Source: Armatimonadota bacterium | GTDB lineage: Bacteria; Armatimonadota; Armatimonadia; Armatimonadales; Armatimonadaceae | DNA: 6,063 nt | NCBI GenBank assembly: GCA_014381035.1 | Contig: JACMIS010000650.1 | Span: 1-6,063, forward strand | Direction of reading: 5' to 3' | In this document: positions 1 through 5,831 of the stretch, piece by piece | How positions within the stretch are numbered: position 1 is the first letter of the stretch | How the letters are laid out: each line of letters starts with the position of its first letter | Notes under the pieces: model-generated | What the model saw: the letters and a program-made list of their open reading frames with translations, nothing else | Told to the model about the DNA's origin: nothing | Database searches by the model: none | Program-made: the position numbers and the translations under genes

Positions 1-96
1 GTCGCGGTAATCGGAAAGCGTAACCGGTGCGTCGCCGGTGTTGGTTGGTAGCGAAAAGGAAGGGGCGGGTTGTCCTTCGGTCGGTCGTGTAGCCAT
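1..96 (-). CDS. Peroxiredoxin (AhpC/TSA, BCP/PrxQ-like), N-terminal fragment
   Basis: The minus strand from ATG at 96-94 is open to the window edge and encodes 32 residues. The segment GQPAPSFSLPTNTGDAPVTL (residues 8-27), followed by SDYRD, matches the first strands of the thioredoxin fold in AhpC/TSA peroxiredoxins, which typically read G-x-x-A-P-x-F-x-L-P then a Gly-Asp turn and V-x-L-S-D-Y-R. These cytoplasmic enzymes reduce hydrogen peroxide and organic peroxides through a peroxidatic cysteine, normally around residue 45-50, which lies outside the window, so activity cannot be checked. The reading frame is too short to appear in a length-filtered ORF scan. The gene starts 32 bases after the stop of the secreted protein gene and could be co-transcribed with it. 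I see no Shine-Dalgarno sequence; the start codon lies in the hairpin at 90-119. A thioredoxin-like oxidoreductase such as ResA/TlpA is the alternative, but no signal peptide is present, which favours a cytoplasmic peroxiredoxin. Confidence 0.8.
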   Translation of the reverse strand, partial: MATRPTEGQPAPSFSLPTNTGDAPVTLSDYRD

Positions 97-119
97 GCGG
101 ATATTTTACCGCATGGCTA
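90..119 (-). promoter_or_regulatory. Perfect inverted repeat enclosing the peroxiredoxin start codon
   Basis: On the plus strand the arms are AGCCATGCGG (91-100) and CCGCATGGCT (109-118), perfect complements around an 8-base A/T loop; one further T-A pair at 90/119 extends the stem to 11 bp. On the coding (minus) strand the second arm contains the peroxiredoxin ATG (96-94), so in RNA the start codon would be base-paired. The loop reads TAAAATAT on the minus strand; TAAAAT, six bases before the ATG, also fits the TANNNT -10 element of leaderless genes. The dyad could therefore be a translation-blocking hairpin, a repressor operator over a -10 box, or both. On the minus strand no T-run follows, so it is not a good terminator for the upstream gene. 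Confidence 0.5.
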
Positions 120-128
120 TTTTATTAG

Positions 129-926
129 TTACTTCGGCTGTCCTTGCGGCATGGGCGGAATGGTTTGTGGCGCGGCAGGAGTCGGCTGGGCGGGCGTCGG
201 TGCCGGGAGTAGCGCGGGGTCAACCGGCGAGGCAGGGGTGGCGGGAGGAGTCTCCGGAGCGTTGTTGCCGCCCTGTGGAGCGACGAGGTCCGCCGGAATC
301 GGTGCGGTTACCGCCGAAGAGGGTGCTGAATACGGTTGCCCTCCGACACTGACACCCTGCGAAGTCGGCGACCGGGGAATCATTGCGACGAGCGATTTAC
401 CGAAGCCGCCTCCTTTGCGTGCTTTGCCGATGTTCTCACACGCCGCATTGACACGCGCGATCACATCCGTGTCTCGTTTCGTCTCACCCAGCGAGATACG
501 GCTGGCTTGATACTGAAACCCATCTTGATCCCAGGCACCCTGACAGCGCAGGGTGTAACCCGCGTGAATATTGTTCAAACCCGCCAACTGATAACCACGG
601 GCGATCCGCGTCCCCATCCCCGTAGCGATGGTGGCGAATTCGTCTTTCTCGGTGACGACGCTGATCGTCCCTTCTTGGAGATTCGGCTCGTCAATCACGA
701 CCACCTTGAGACCGATGGGTTCGGCGCGATCCGCTCGCCGGATGATCACCGTGGTTTTTCGCGTCGCTTTTTTCGGCTTGACGACCATGACCGGTTTGGG
801 CTTGGCAACCGTTGCCGTCACGTTCGGCGCGTCCGGTTTCGGTGCGGAGAAAGCCGTCAGGGGGGATGTCGCGCCGATGGCAACAACAGTTGCTACAACT
901 ATAAACGATTTAAAGGTATGGGACAT
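129..926 (-). CDS. Secreted protein of unknown function with Pro-rich C-terminal tail
   Basis: I do not recognise this family. From ATG at 926 the protein has 265 residues. Residues 1-28 look like a Sec signal peptide: short basic n-region, hydrophobic core FIVVATVVAIGA, and a probable cut after AFSA (25-28), giving a periplasmic or surface location. Residues 29-68 are a Lys/Pro/Arg-rich linker. Residues 70-175 form the only globular-looking part, with two cysteines (C128, C163) that could make a disulfide. From about 195 to the end the protein is low-complexity Pro/Ala/Gln, as in disordered tails. An in-frame ATG at 1013 would add 29 residues, but that would bury the signal peptide and its AAGGAG lies directly against the ATG, too close for a normal ribosome site; 926 is preferred, although its own upstream sequence (GAAAAAG) is weak. 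It follows the metal importer by 170 bases (83 from the longer start) and precedes the peroxiredoxin gene. A link to metal handling is suggested only by position. Confidence 0.75.
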   Translation of the reverse strand: MSHTFKSFIVVATVVAIGATSPLTAFSAPKPDAPNVTATVAKPKPVMVVKPKKATRKTTVIIRRADRAEPIGLKVVVIDEPNLQEGTISVVTEKDEFATIATGMGTRIARGYQLAGLNNIHAGYTLRCQGAWDQDGFQYQASRISLGETKRDTDVIARVNAACENIGKARKGGGFGKSLVAMIPRSPTSQGVSVGGQPYSAPSSAVTAPIPADLVAPQGGNNAPETPPATPASPVDPALLPAPTPAQPTPAAPQTIPPMPQGQPK

Positions 927-1044
927 CGCTTTTTCAACTTCGGCGGTTTTCGCCGCTCCTTCGTTTTTTAGGAAATTTCTGGCACTCGAAAGTTTCGCCG
1001 AATCGAACGGCATCTCCTTCTTTTATCGGTGCATCGGGCGCGGT

Positions 1045-1075
1045 AGCATAGGGTGAACTCGCACCGGTCCATCAA
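1045..1075 (-). promoter_or_regulatory. Weak candidate promoter for the secreted protein gene
   Basis: Between the second permease and the secreted protein gene the minus strand carries TTGATG (1075-1070) and TATGCT (1050-1045), a possible -35/-10 pair with a long 19-base spacer. A better -35 hexamer, TTGACC (1095-1090), lies just after the permease stop codon but has no convincing -10 at 16-18 bases. Nearby are the 8-base palindrome TCAATTGA (1072-1079) and a 6-bp inverted repeat CGGTGC/GCACCG (1027-1032, 1061-1066). No terminator with a T-run is visible, so read-through from the importer operon is also possible. Confidence 0.25.
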
Positions 1076-1096
1076 TTGAATCCAAACCAGGTCAAT

Positions 1097-2221
1097 TTAT
1101 CGGGTGGCAACCTCGGTAGCCCTTTCGCGACCTCCGTCGGTCAGCCGTAAGTTACCACTATGCTCCGTGATCCAGCCCGCGTTTCGCGCCATGACAATCG
1201 CTTCGTTTGCATAATCCGGTGTCCAAAGAAGGTCGCTATGGAGATGGAGCCGTTCGCTTTCTACCCCTTCGGAATCGGTACCTTCATGAGTCGCCAGGTG
1301 CACGACAAGCGTTTCCGCCGCGAAACGCCGCCGCTGCTTGTGGCGGCGAACCGCCTGAGCCACTAATCCCTGCTCCGGTGCCAGCAGTAATGTCGTACCG
1401 AACAGAACACCTTGCATCGTCGCGATCATCCCGCTAATGGAAACGTTCCACCGAAGCGCGAGCCATAACCCGAGCAACGCACCCGTCGCTCCGACAATGA
1501 GGGAAAGCAGAATCAGGATCGGCAGTCGCCGCGTCAGAAGCGAGGCGGTCACGGGCGGGACGATGATCAGTGCGACGGCGAGGATCGCGCCGACGGCATT
1601 GAACGCGCCGACCGTAGTGACTGCGACCATGCTCATCAGGGTGTAATGCAACAGGACCGGGGCGAAACCGAGCGCGGCGGCGAGTCCGGGGTCGAACGTC
1701 GAAAGCTTCAGTTCCTTGTAGAACAGTGCGAGAAATCCACCGTTCAATAGCGTCAATCCGCCCAGAGTCCACAGGGCTTGCGGTCCGAAATCACGCTCGC
1801 CAATGACCAGCGTATCGAACGGCGTGAAAGCGATCTCGCCGAACAACACGGCGTCGGTGTCGATATGCACATTCGCTAGATATTTGGAGATGACGAACAC
1901 GCCGAGGGCGAACAGGGCGGGGAACACCACGCCAATTGCCGCGTCTTCTTTGACGCGTCGCGACTTGGTCAGCGTTTCGACAAGAAAAACCGTGAGCAGA
2001 CCGGCGACAACGGCTCCGGCGAAACTTGCGAGCAGTTCGCCCCCACGTTCTAACTTCGCCATGTGTGCGAGTACGAATCCCGCGACCAGACCGGGCAAAA
2101 CGGCGTGACTGATGGCGTCCGCCATCATCGCCATGCGGCGGAGAACGAGAAACACTCCCGCCAACGCACACGCGCTGGTCGTTAGTACCGCGACCAGCGC
2201 GATAATGAGATTGGTGTTCAT
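1097..2221 (-). CDS. troD: Mn/Zn/Fe ABC transporter permease with C-terminal winged-helix-like domain
   Basis: This is the second membrane subunit of the importer, 374 residues. Residues 1 to about 282 are a run of hydrophobic helices of the ABC-3 (TroC/TroD/ZnuB) permease family, with the family signature ADAISHAVLPG (34-44, conserved Asp35 and His39) and the cytoplasmic coupling segment FYKELKLSTFDPGLAAALG (167-185), which docks on the ATPase. Ordinary members end about here. This one continues through a basic linker (residues 292-299) into about 75 soluble residues (302-374) that resemble a winged-helix DNA-binding fold; the piece AGWITEHSGNLRLTDGGRER (348-367) has the recognition-helix-to-wing pattern of DtxR/MntR proteins. 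It stops where the metal-binding and dimerisation part of DtxR would begin. The start at 2221 overlaps the previous stop as ATGA (2218-2221) and has a strong ribosome site. The same frame is open upstream to 2494, but that part is out-of-frame sequence of the first permease. The symbol is by family and gene order; metal specificity is unproven. Confidence 0.9.
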   Translation of the reverse strand: MNTNLIIALVAVLTTSACALAGVFLVLRRMAMMADAISHAVLPGLVAGFVLAHMAKLERGGELLASFAGAVVAGLLTVFLVETLTKSRRVKEDAAIGVVFPALFALGVFVISKYLANVHIDTDAVLFGEIAFTPFDTLVIGERDFGPQALWTLGGLTLLNGGFLALFYKELKLSTFDPGLAAALGFAPVLLHYTLMSMVAVTTVGAFNAVGAILAVALIIVPPVTASLLTRRLPILILLSLIVGATGALLGLWLALRWNVSISGMIATMQGVLFGTTLLLAPEQGLVAQAVRRHKQRRRFAAETLVVHLATHEGTDSEGVESERLHLHSDLLWTPDYANEAIVMARNAGWITEHSGNLRLTDGGRERATEVATR

Positions 2222-3159
2222 GCGGTCTCCTGTGCGGGCGACGTCAGAGCCGGAGAAACGGGTGGGGGAGCCTGTAATCCCCGGCGGTTTCTCGACTGGC
2301 GTACCCATTCCCAGACCAAGCCGCGTGCCGAGCCGAACAACACAGAAATAATCACGATCACGGTCGCGCTCAAAACAATCACCGGACCGGTCGGCAGGCG
2401 CGACTGACTGACGCTGATCAGCGCACCCGCCACACCCGATCCGGCTCCGAACAAGGCGGAATAACCGATCATCCGGCTCAGCGAGTTGGTCCATTGTCGG
2501 GCGGCGGCGGCGGGTGCGACCAGCAGTGCCGACATCAGCACGACACCGACGGTGTTCAGCCCGATCACTACCGCGATCACGAGAAGCCCGGTCAGCAACA
2601 AGTCCAAGCCGCGCGTCGGTAGCGAGAGGCTTTGCGCGAACTCCGGGTCAAATGAAAGCAACTTAAACTCTTTGAAAAGTGCGAGGACGACCAGTAGCGC
2701 GATACCGCCGAGAATCGCCATCGTCGTCACCTGTTCCTGGGTAAGCGCGGCGGCTTGCCCGAACAGGAACTTGTCGAGACCCGCCTGCCCCGCGTTTCGG
2801 CTCTTCTGAATCACGGTCAACAATACAACCCCGAACCCGAAAAATACCGTGAGAACCGTTCCCAGTGCCGAGTTGCTGTCGATACGTGTATGACGAACGA
2901 TGCGGAGCAGGATCAACATGCCGATCCATCCGGTCACCGCCGCGCCCGCCATCAGCACAATCGGCGTCTTGCTTCCCGTCAACAAGAAGGCAAGACAAAC
3001 ACCCGGCAGCGCGGCATGGGCAAGGGCGTCGCCAACAAGACCCTGCCGACGTAACACCGCGAAACACCCCAATACGCCGCTGACAATCCCTAAAATGGCG
3101 GAGCCGAGGGCGACGTTGCGGAGCGTATAATCGAAGAGTAAATCGCGTAGCAAATCCAT
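2218..3159 (-). CDS. troC: Mn/Zn/Fe ABC transporter permease, first membrane subunit
   Basis: The 313-residue product is an inner-membrane ABC-3 family permease that pairs with the second permease to form the metal channel. It shows a cytoplasmic or amphipathic N-terminus, then multiple hydrophobic helices from about residue 15 to 277. The family signature GDALAHAALPG spans residues 43-53 and the ATPase-coupling segment FKEFKLLSFDPEFAQSLSL spans 162-180. The last 30 or so residues are a basic then Pro/Ser-rich cytoplasmic tail without the winged-helix extension of its partner. The start at 3159 is supported by AAGGA (3172-3168) eight bases upstream, within the end of the ATPase gene, whose stop lies only four bases away. 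The length is a little above that of compact ABC-3 permeases because of the tail. I see no frameshift or missing segment. Confidence 0.93.
   Translation of the reverse strand: MDLLRDLLFDYTLRNVALGSAILGIVSGVLGCFAVLRRQGLVGDALAHAALPGVCLAFLLTGSKTPIVLMAGAAVTGWIGMLILLRIVRHTRIDSNSALGTVLTVFFGFGVVLLTVIQKSRNAGQAGLDKFLFGQAAALTQEQVTTMAILGGIALLVVLALFKEFKLLSFDPEFAQSLSLPTRGLDLLLTGLLVIAVVIGLNTVGVVLMSALLVAPAAAARQWTNSLSRMIGYSALFGAGSGVAGALISVSQSRLPTGPVIVLSATVIVIISVLFGSARGLVWEWVRQSRNRRGLQAPPPVSPALTSPAQETA
2227..2231 (-). promoter_or_regulatory. Ribosome binding site fixing the start of the second permease
   Basis: The minus strand reads AGGAG, five bases before ATG at 2221-2219. It lies inside the last codons of the first permease and selects this start over the upstream in-frame ATG at 2494, which would add 91 non-homologous residues. 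With the ATGA overlap it points to translational coupling of the two permeases. Confidence 0.8.
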
Positions 3160-3163
3160 AACA

Positions 3164-3931
3164 TCAATCCTTCAAAAAGGCGATCTTTCCGCCGTAGGTG
3201 CGGTGGAGATTCTCCTGGGTGAATGTCGTCGCCATCGGACCGCTCGCGACGAGACGGACATTGAGCAGAGCGACATGGTCGAAATACTCCGGCGCGGTCT
3301 GTAAGTCGTGATGCACGACGACCACGGTTTTTCCCTCGGCACGTAACGTTTGCAGAATGGCAATGATGGCACGCTCGGTAGTCGCATCCACCCCGGCGAA
3401 CGGTTCATCCATAAAGTATAGAGGCGTGTTCTGCGCCAGTGCCCGCGCCAGAAAAACGCGCTGTTGTTGCCCCCCGGAAAGCTGACTGATCTGTCGCTTG
3501 GCGAACGACGCCATGCCGACCTTTTCCAAACACTCCAGCGCGGTCTCCCGCTCGGCGCGACCCGGACGTTTGATCCAACCGATCTGTGCGTACAATCCCA
3601 TCATCACCACGTCTAAAACATCCGTCGGGAAGTCCCAATCCACGCTACCGCGTTGCGGCACGTAACCGACCAGTCGCCGCTGCTGACCGTAGGGTTCGCC
3701 AAAAATGGAAACACTGCCCGCCGCGAGCGGTACCAATCCCAGAGACGCCTTGATGAGCGTGGACTTCCCCGCGCCGTTCGGTCCGATGATCGCCGTGAGC
3801 GAGGCGGGCGGGATGTCGAGATCCACGTCCCACAGCACCGGCTTGTCTTCGTAAGCGACCGTCAGGTCGCGGATGGCGACGGGAAGCGCGGTTCCTTGGG
3901 TAGGGGAAGACGACAGTTCGTTCGTCTTCAT
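3164..3931 (-). CDS. troB: Mn/Zn/Fe ABC transporter ATP-binding subunit
   Basis: This 255-residue cytoplasmic protein hydrolyses ATP to drive metal import through the two permeases. All nucleotide-binding motifs are intact and in order: Walker A GPNGAGKST (50-58), Q-loop glutamine Q93 in VPQRGSVDWDFP (91-102), ABC signature LSGGQ (151-155), Walker B with catalytic glutamate LYFMDEP (171-177), D-loop near GVDATTE (180-186) and switch histidine H208 in VVHHDL. The VPQRGSVDWDFP stretch followed by VLDVVMMG is characteristic of TroB/MntB/SitB subunits rather than ZnuC, which supports a manganese or iron/manganese system over a purely zinc one. The first 18 or so residues are a nonconserved Ser/Thr-rich lead. 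The start at 3931 overlaps the stop of the binding-protein gene as ATGA; there is little Shine-Dalgarno, so coupling to the upstream gene probably initiates it. Confidence 0.95.
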   Translation of the reverse strand: MKTNELSSSPTQGTALPVAIRDLTVAYEDKPVLWDVDLDIPPASLTAIIGPNGAGKSTLIKASLGLVPLAAGSVSIFGEPYGQQRRLVGYVPQRGSVDWDFPTDVLDVVMMGLYAQIGWIKRPGRAERETALECLEKVGMASFAKRQISQLSGGQQQRVFLARALAQNTPLYFMDEPFAGVDATTERAIIAILQTLRAEGKTVVVVHHDLQTAPEYFDHVALLNVRLVASGPMATTFTQENLHRTYGGKIAFLKD

Positions 3932-4878
3932 GATAACGCTTTCACAATGGTGTCGACGTTATGACGCACCATCCCGAGATAGGTGCCTTCGTCCGTGCCG
4001 TCCGGTCCCATCGCGTCGGAATAGAGCTGCCCGCCGATGACGACATTGAAGCCGCGCGAACGAACCGCTTTTTGCACCGCTTCAATGGTCGCTTTCGGGA
4101 CGCTGGACTCGACAAAGATCGCCCGGATTTTGCGCTCCGCGATAAAGGCGGCGAGCCGTTGCACGTCGCCCGCGCCTGCTTCTGTAGCTGTGCTTGTGCC
4201 TTGTAACCCGCGGACTTCCATGCCGTACTGCTTGCCGAAGTAGCCGAAGGCGTCGTGCGCAGTGATCAAAACGCGTTGCGGGGCGGGAATCCTGGCGATT
4301 GCGGTTTTGGTGTATTGGTGCAACTCGTCTAACTTCGCGAGATAGGTTTCGGCATTTTTCGTATACAGATCTGTGCTTTTGGGATCGAGTTTCGCCAGTT
4401 CGTCGCGGATAACCTCGGTCGCTTTTTTCCATAGTGTCACGTCGAACCAGATATGTGGGTCGTACTTGCCCTGAAACTCCTTCGGCTCGCGGAGCAGGCT
4501 TTCGTCAATGCTGGAAGCGACCGGAACGGTCAGTTTATCGCGTGCCATCTTGACGAATAGGTCCGTCATACGCCCCTCTAATTCCAAGCCGCCGTAAAAG
4601 ATCGCATCCGCCTGTTGTAGCGTTCCGACATCGCCCGCCGTCGCCTTGTACAGGTGTGGGTCCACGCCCGGACCCATCAGCGACGTTACCTCCACGCGGT
4701 CCCCGCCGATATTCTTGACGGTGTCACCGATCATGCCGATGGTCGCCGCCACTTTGATCACGCGCCCCGACAGATCAGTAGTCGCCGGACCGTTGCCGCC
4801 GCCCGTACTCGGGCAGCCAGCCTGCGCCAGACCGCCCAGAACCGCGACCGATAAAACCAAGAAACCTTTTCGTGTCAT
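3928..4878 (-). CDS. troA: Metal-binding lipoprotein of the Mn/Zn/Fe ABC transporter
   Basis: This 316-residue protein captures divalent metal in the periplasm and hands it to the permeases. Residues 1-21 are an export signal ending LAQAG-C22, a lipobox-like site with an unusual Gln at position -3; cleavage after AQA (18-20) by ordinary signal peptidase is an alternative. A Gly/Ser/Thr-rich tether follows. The cluster A-I binding-protein fold (TroA/ZnuA/PsaA) shows likely metal ligands His75 (DPHLYKA), His142 (DPHIWFD), His208 (AHDAFGYF) and Asp288 (LYSDAMG). The three-His, one-Asp set is that of TroA (Mn/Zn) rather than the His-His-Glu-Asp set of PsaA-type manganese proteins, and the long His-rich loop of ZnuA is absent. 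The TSTATEAGAGDVQRL segment (228-242) is also TroA/MntA-like. The gene starts 22 bases after the barrel gene, with a weak GAAAGA ribosome site. Manganese is my first guess for substrate; zinc or iron cannot be excluded. Confidence 0.93.
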   Translation of the reverse strand: MTRKGFLVLSVAVLGGLAQAGCPSTGGGNGPATTDLSGRVIKVAATIGMIGDTVKNIGGDRVEVTSLMGPGVDPHLYKATAGDVGTLQQADAIFYGGLELEGRMTDLFVKMARDKLTVPVASSIDESLLREPKEFQGKYDPHIWFDVTLWKKATEVIRDELAKLDPKSTDLYTKNAETYLAKLDELHQYTKTAIARIPAPQRVLITAHDAFGYFGKQYGMEVRGLQGTSTATEAGAGDVQRLAAFIAERKIRAIFVESSVPKATIEAVQKAVRSRGFNVVIGGQLYSDAMGPDGTDEGTYLGMVRHNVDTIVKALS

Positions 4879-4900
4879 AGTGTCTTTCTTCGTATCTTAT

Positions 4901-5728
4901 TCAAAAGCGCACCGACGCACCCGCGCCGACGAAGTAATCGTCCCGGTTGGTGCTCAACCCTTTGCCGACTCGGGCGTCCAGCTGCAAGTCGTTACTGAGC
5001 AGGTAGGTAGTACCCGCGTTCAAAAAATTCGAGTCGTCGCGCCCTTCGCCCTCCGGGTAGAAGCCGAAGTATTCCAGGTATGCCCCGGTCCGATCACTGA
5101 GCGCGAACCCGAACGACAGGCTACTCGACACCTCGCCGAACTGCTCGCCCGTCTCGCTGACATAGTCGTAATTCAGATTCGCGGAAACGGCTATCTTCTC
5201 CGTCAGTGCCGACGCCAGAAGCAGTTTCGCCCCCGGTTGCAAATACTCCCCACGGTAGGACCGTGAACCCGTCGTCAGAGTCGTCGCCACGATCAACCCA
5301 ACGTCGAACTGCCGCAAACCGAGCCGGTCGCCCGCGCTCGCCAGGCTGAACTTGAATCCGAGTGACGCGTCCGCGAAACCGGACGAACGCCCGCTCTCCG
5401 CCGCCCGCGTCGTCAGATAAGTCGGCACGCCGACCCGCAGTTCCGTCCGCCGGTTCAAACCGATCCGCAGGAGCAGTTCCCCGAAACCGTTCTCGTCGTC
5501 GCCGCCCGACTCGGCGAAGGTCGCGCCGAACTCCGCTTGCGATAAACCCCTTGGTATTGTCAACGCGCTTTCCGTAAAATCGGGGCGGTCCGTTACGAGC
5601 GGTTCGGCTCGCGGGTCCGCCGCAGGCTCGGGGGGGAGTTTGCCCTGTGCGAACGCCGGTAATCCCCAACAAAAAGTCGCCAGTGCGATAGCACCGACCC
5701 GGTAAAACGATAACATTGATTCGCGCAT
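4901..5728 (-). CDS. Outer-membrane beta-barrel protein, Phenol_MetA_deg-like transporter family
   Basis: Counted from ATG at 5728 the protein has 275 residues. Residues 1-27 form a Sec signal peptide with probable cleavage after AFA (25-27). A short Pro-rich stretch is followed by LVTDRPDFTES (44-54), a motif common in the barrel family annotated as transporter or MetA-pathway phenol degradation protein (PF13557). The rest alternates polar and hydrophobic residues in repeated short strands, and the chain ends in Phe, as expected for outer-membrane insertion by the BAM complex. No TonB box or plug domain is seen, so it is channel-like rather than TonB-dependent. It lies 22 bases upstream of the metal-binding lipoprotein gene and is probably its operon partner, which suggests a role in letting metal across the outer membrane; this is inference. 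The start is uncertain: ATGs at 5773, 5728 and 5716 are in frame. The first lacks a ribosome site and would bury the signal; GAAAGGA (5736-5730) lies just before 5728 and 13 bases before 5716. Confidence 0.75.
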   Translation of the reverse strand: MRESMLSFYRVGAIALATFCWGLPAFAQGKLPPEPAADPRAEPLVTDRPDFTESALTIPRGLSQAEFGATFAESGGDDENGFGELLLRIGLNRRTELRVGVPTYLTTRAAESGRSSGFADASLGFKFSLASAGDRLGLRQFDVGLIVATTLTTGSRSYRGEYLQPGAKLLLASALTEKIAVSANLNYDYVSETGEQFGEVSSSLSFGFALSDRTGAYLEYFGFYPEGEGRDDSNFLNAGTTYLLSNDLQLDARVGKGLSTNRDDYFVGAGASVRF

Positions 5729-5782
5729 TTCCTTTCGATTCGCGGTAGCCGAGGATACGGCATACCGACCCACGGAAAGGAG

Positions 5783-5824
5783 GCGTGATAAAATACGTTC
5801 GGGTAGAACGGCGTTTTATCACGC
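5783..5824 (-). promoter_or_regulatory. Long-arm inverted repeat upstream of the metal uptake operon
   Basis: The arms GCGTGATAAAA (5783-5793) and TTTTATCACGC (5814-5824) are perfect 11-base complements separated by 20 bases, and the inner TTC/GAA triplets (5798-5800, 5806-5808) can pair as well. The arm centres are 31 bp apart, close to three helical turns, which would suit two repressor dimers or two half-sites on one face of the helix. In RNA the same sequence can fold into a stem. The TGATAAAA half-sites are loosely Fur-like, but the spacing does not fit a single Fur or MntR box. No T-run follows, so it is not a standard intrinsic terminator. Its place in the only promoter-sized gap before the operon makes an operator or leader structure the likeliest role. 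Confidence 0.5.
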
Positions 5825-5831
5825 TTATCCT

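Larger units (their letters stand above)
1097..5728 (-). other. Putative five-gene metal uptake operon (barrel plus TroABCD-type importer)
   Basis: Five minus-strand genes follow one another with a 22-base gap, a 4-base overlap, a 4-base gap and a 4-base overlap. No hairpin with a T-run or promoter-sized space occurs inside the run. The only promoter-sized region is upstream of the barrel gene (5729-5883), so regulation of the whole set probably acts there. The operon end is not marked by a clear intrinsic terminator; the next gene follows after less than 200 bases. Confidence 0.75.

Noticed and set aside
91..130. Intrinsic terminator on the plus strand (hairpin followed by ATTTTATT)
   Set aside because: The shape fits, but I find no plus-strand gene ending before it; the only open frame from the left edge is 16 codons. 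Its overlap with the peroxiredoxin start is the better explanation.
336..971. Plus-strand open frame of 211 codons
   Set aside because: It is antisense to the secreted protein gene, rich in Arg/His/Asp as typical of GC-rich shadow frames, and has no recognisable domain or ribosome site.
930..1013. Longer start for the secreted protein at ATG 1013
   Set aside because: AAGGAG touches this ATG without a spacer, and the extension would place 29 hydrophilic residues before a clear signal peptide. It cannot be fully excluded.
1014..1096. Remnant of the missing DtxR metal-binding half after the permease stop codon
   Set aside because: Translating past the TAA gives no sequence resembling the HRLWE-type helix or metal ligands, so a recent nonsense truncation is not supported.
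2222..2494. N-terminal extension of 91 residues on the second permease from an upstream in-frame ATG
   Set aside because: The stretch overlaps the first permease gene in another frame, is Arg/Asp/Gly-rich without membrane character, and a strong ribosome site at 2227-2231 marks the start at 2221.
4646..5266. Plus-strand open frame of 206 codons
   Set aside because: It lies antisense to the binding-protein and barrel genes, both well supported, and its translation shows no family features.
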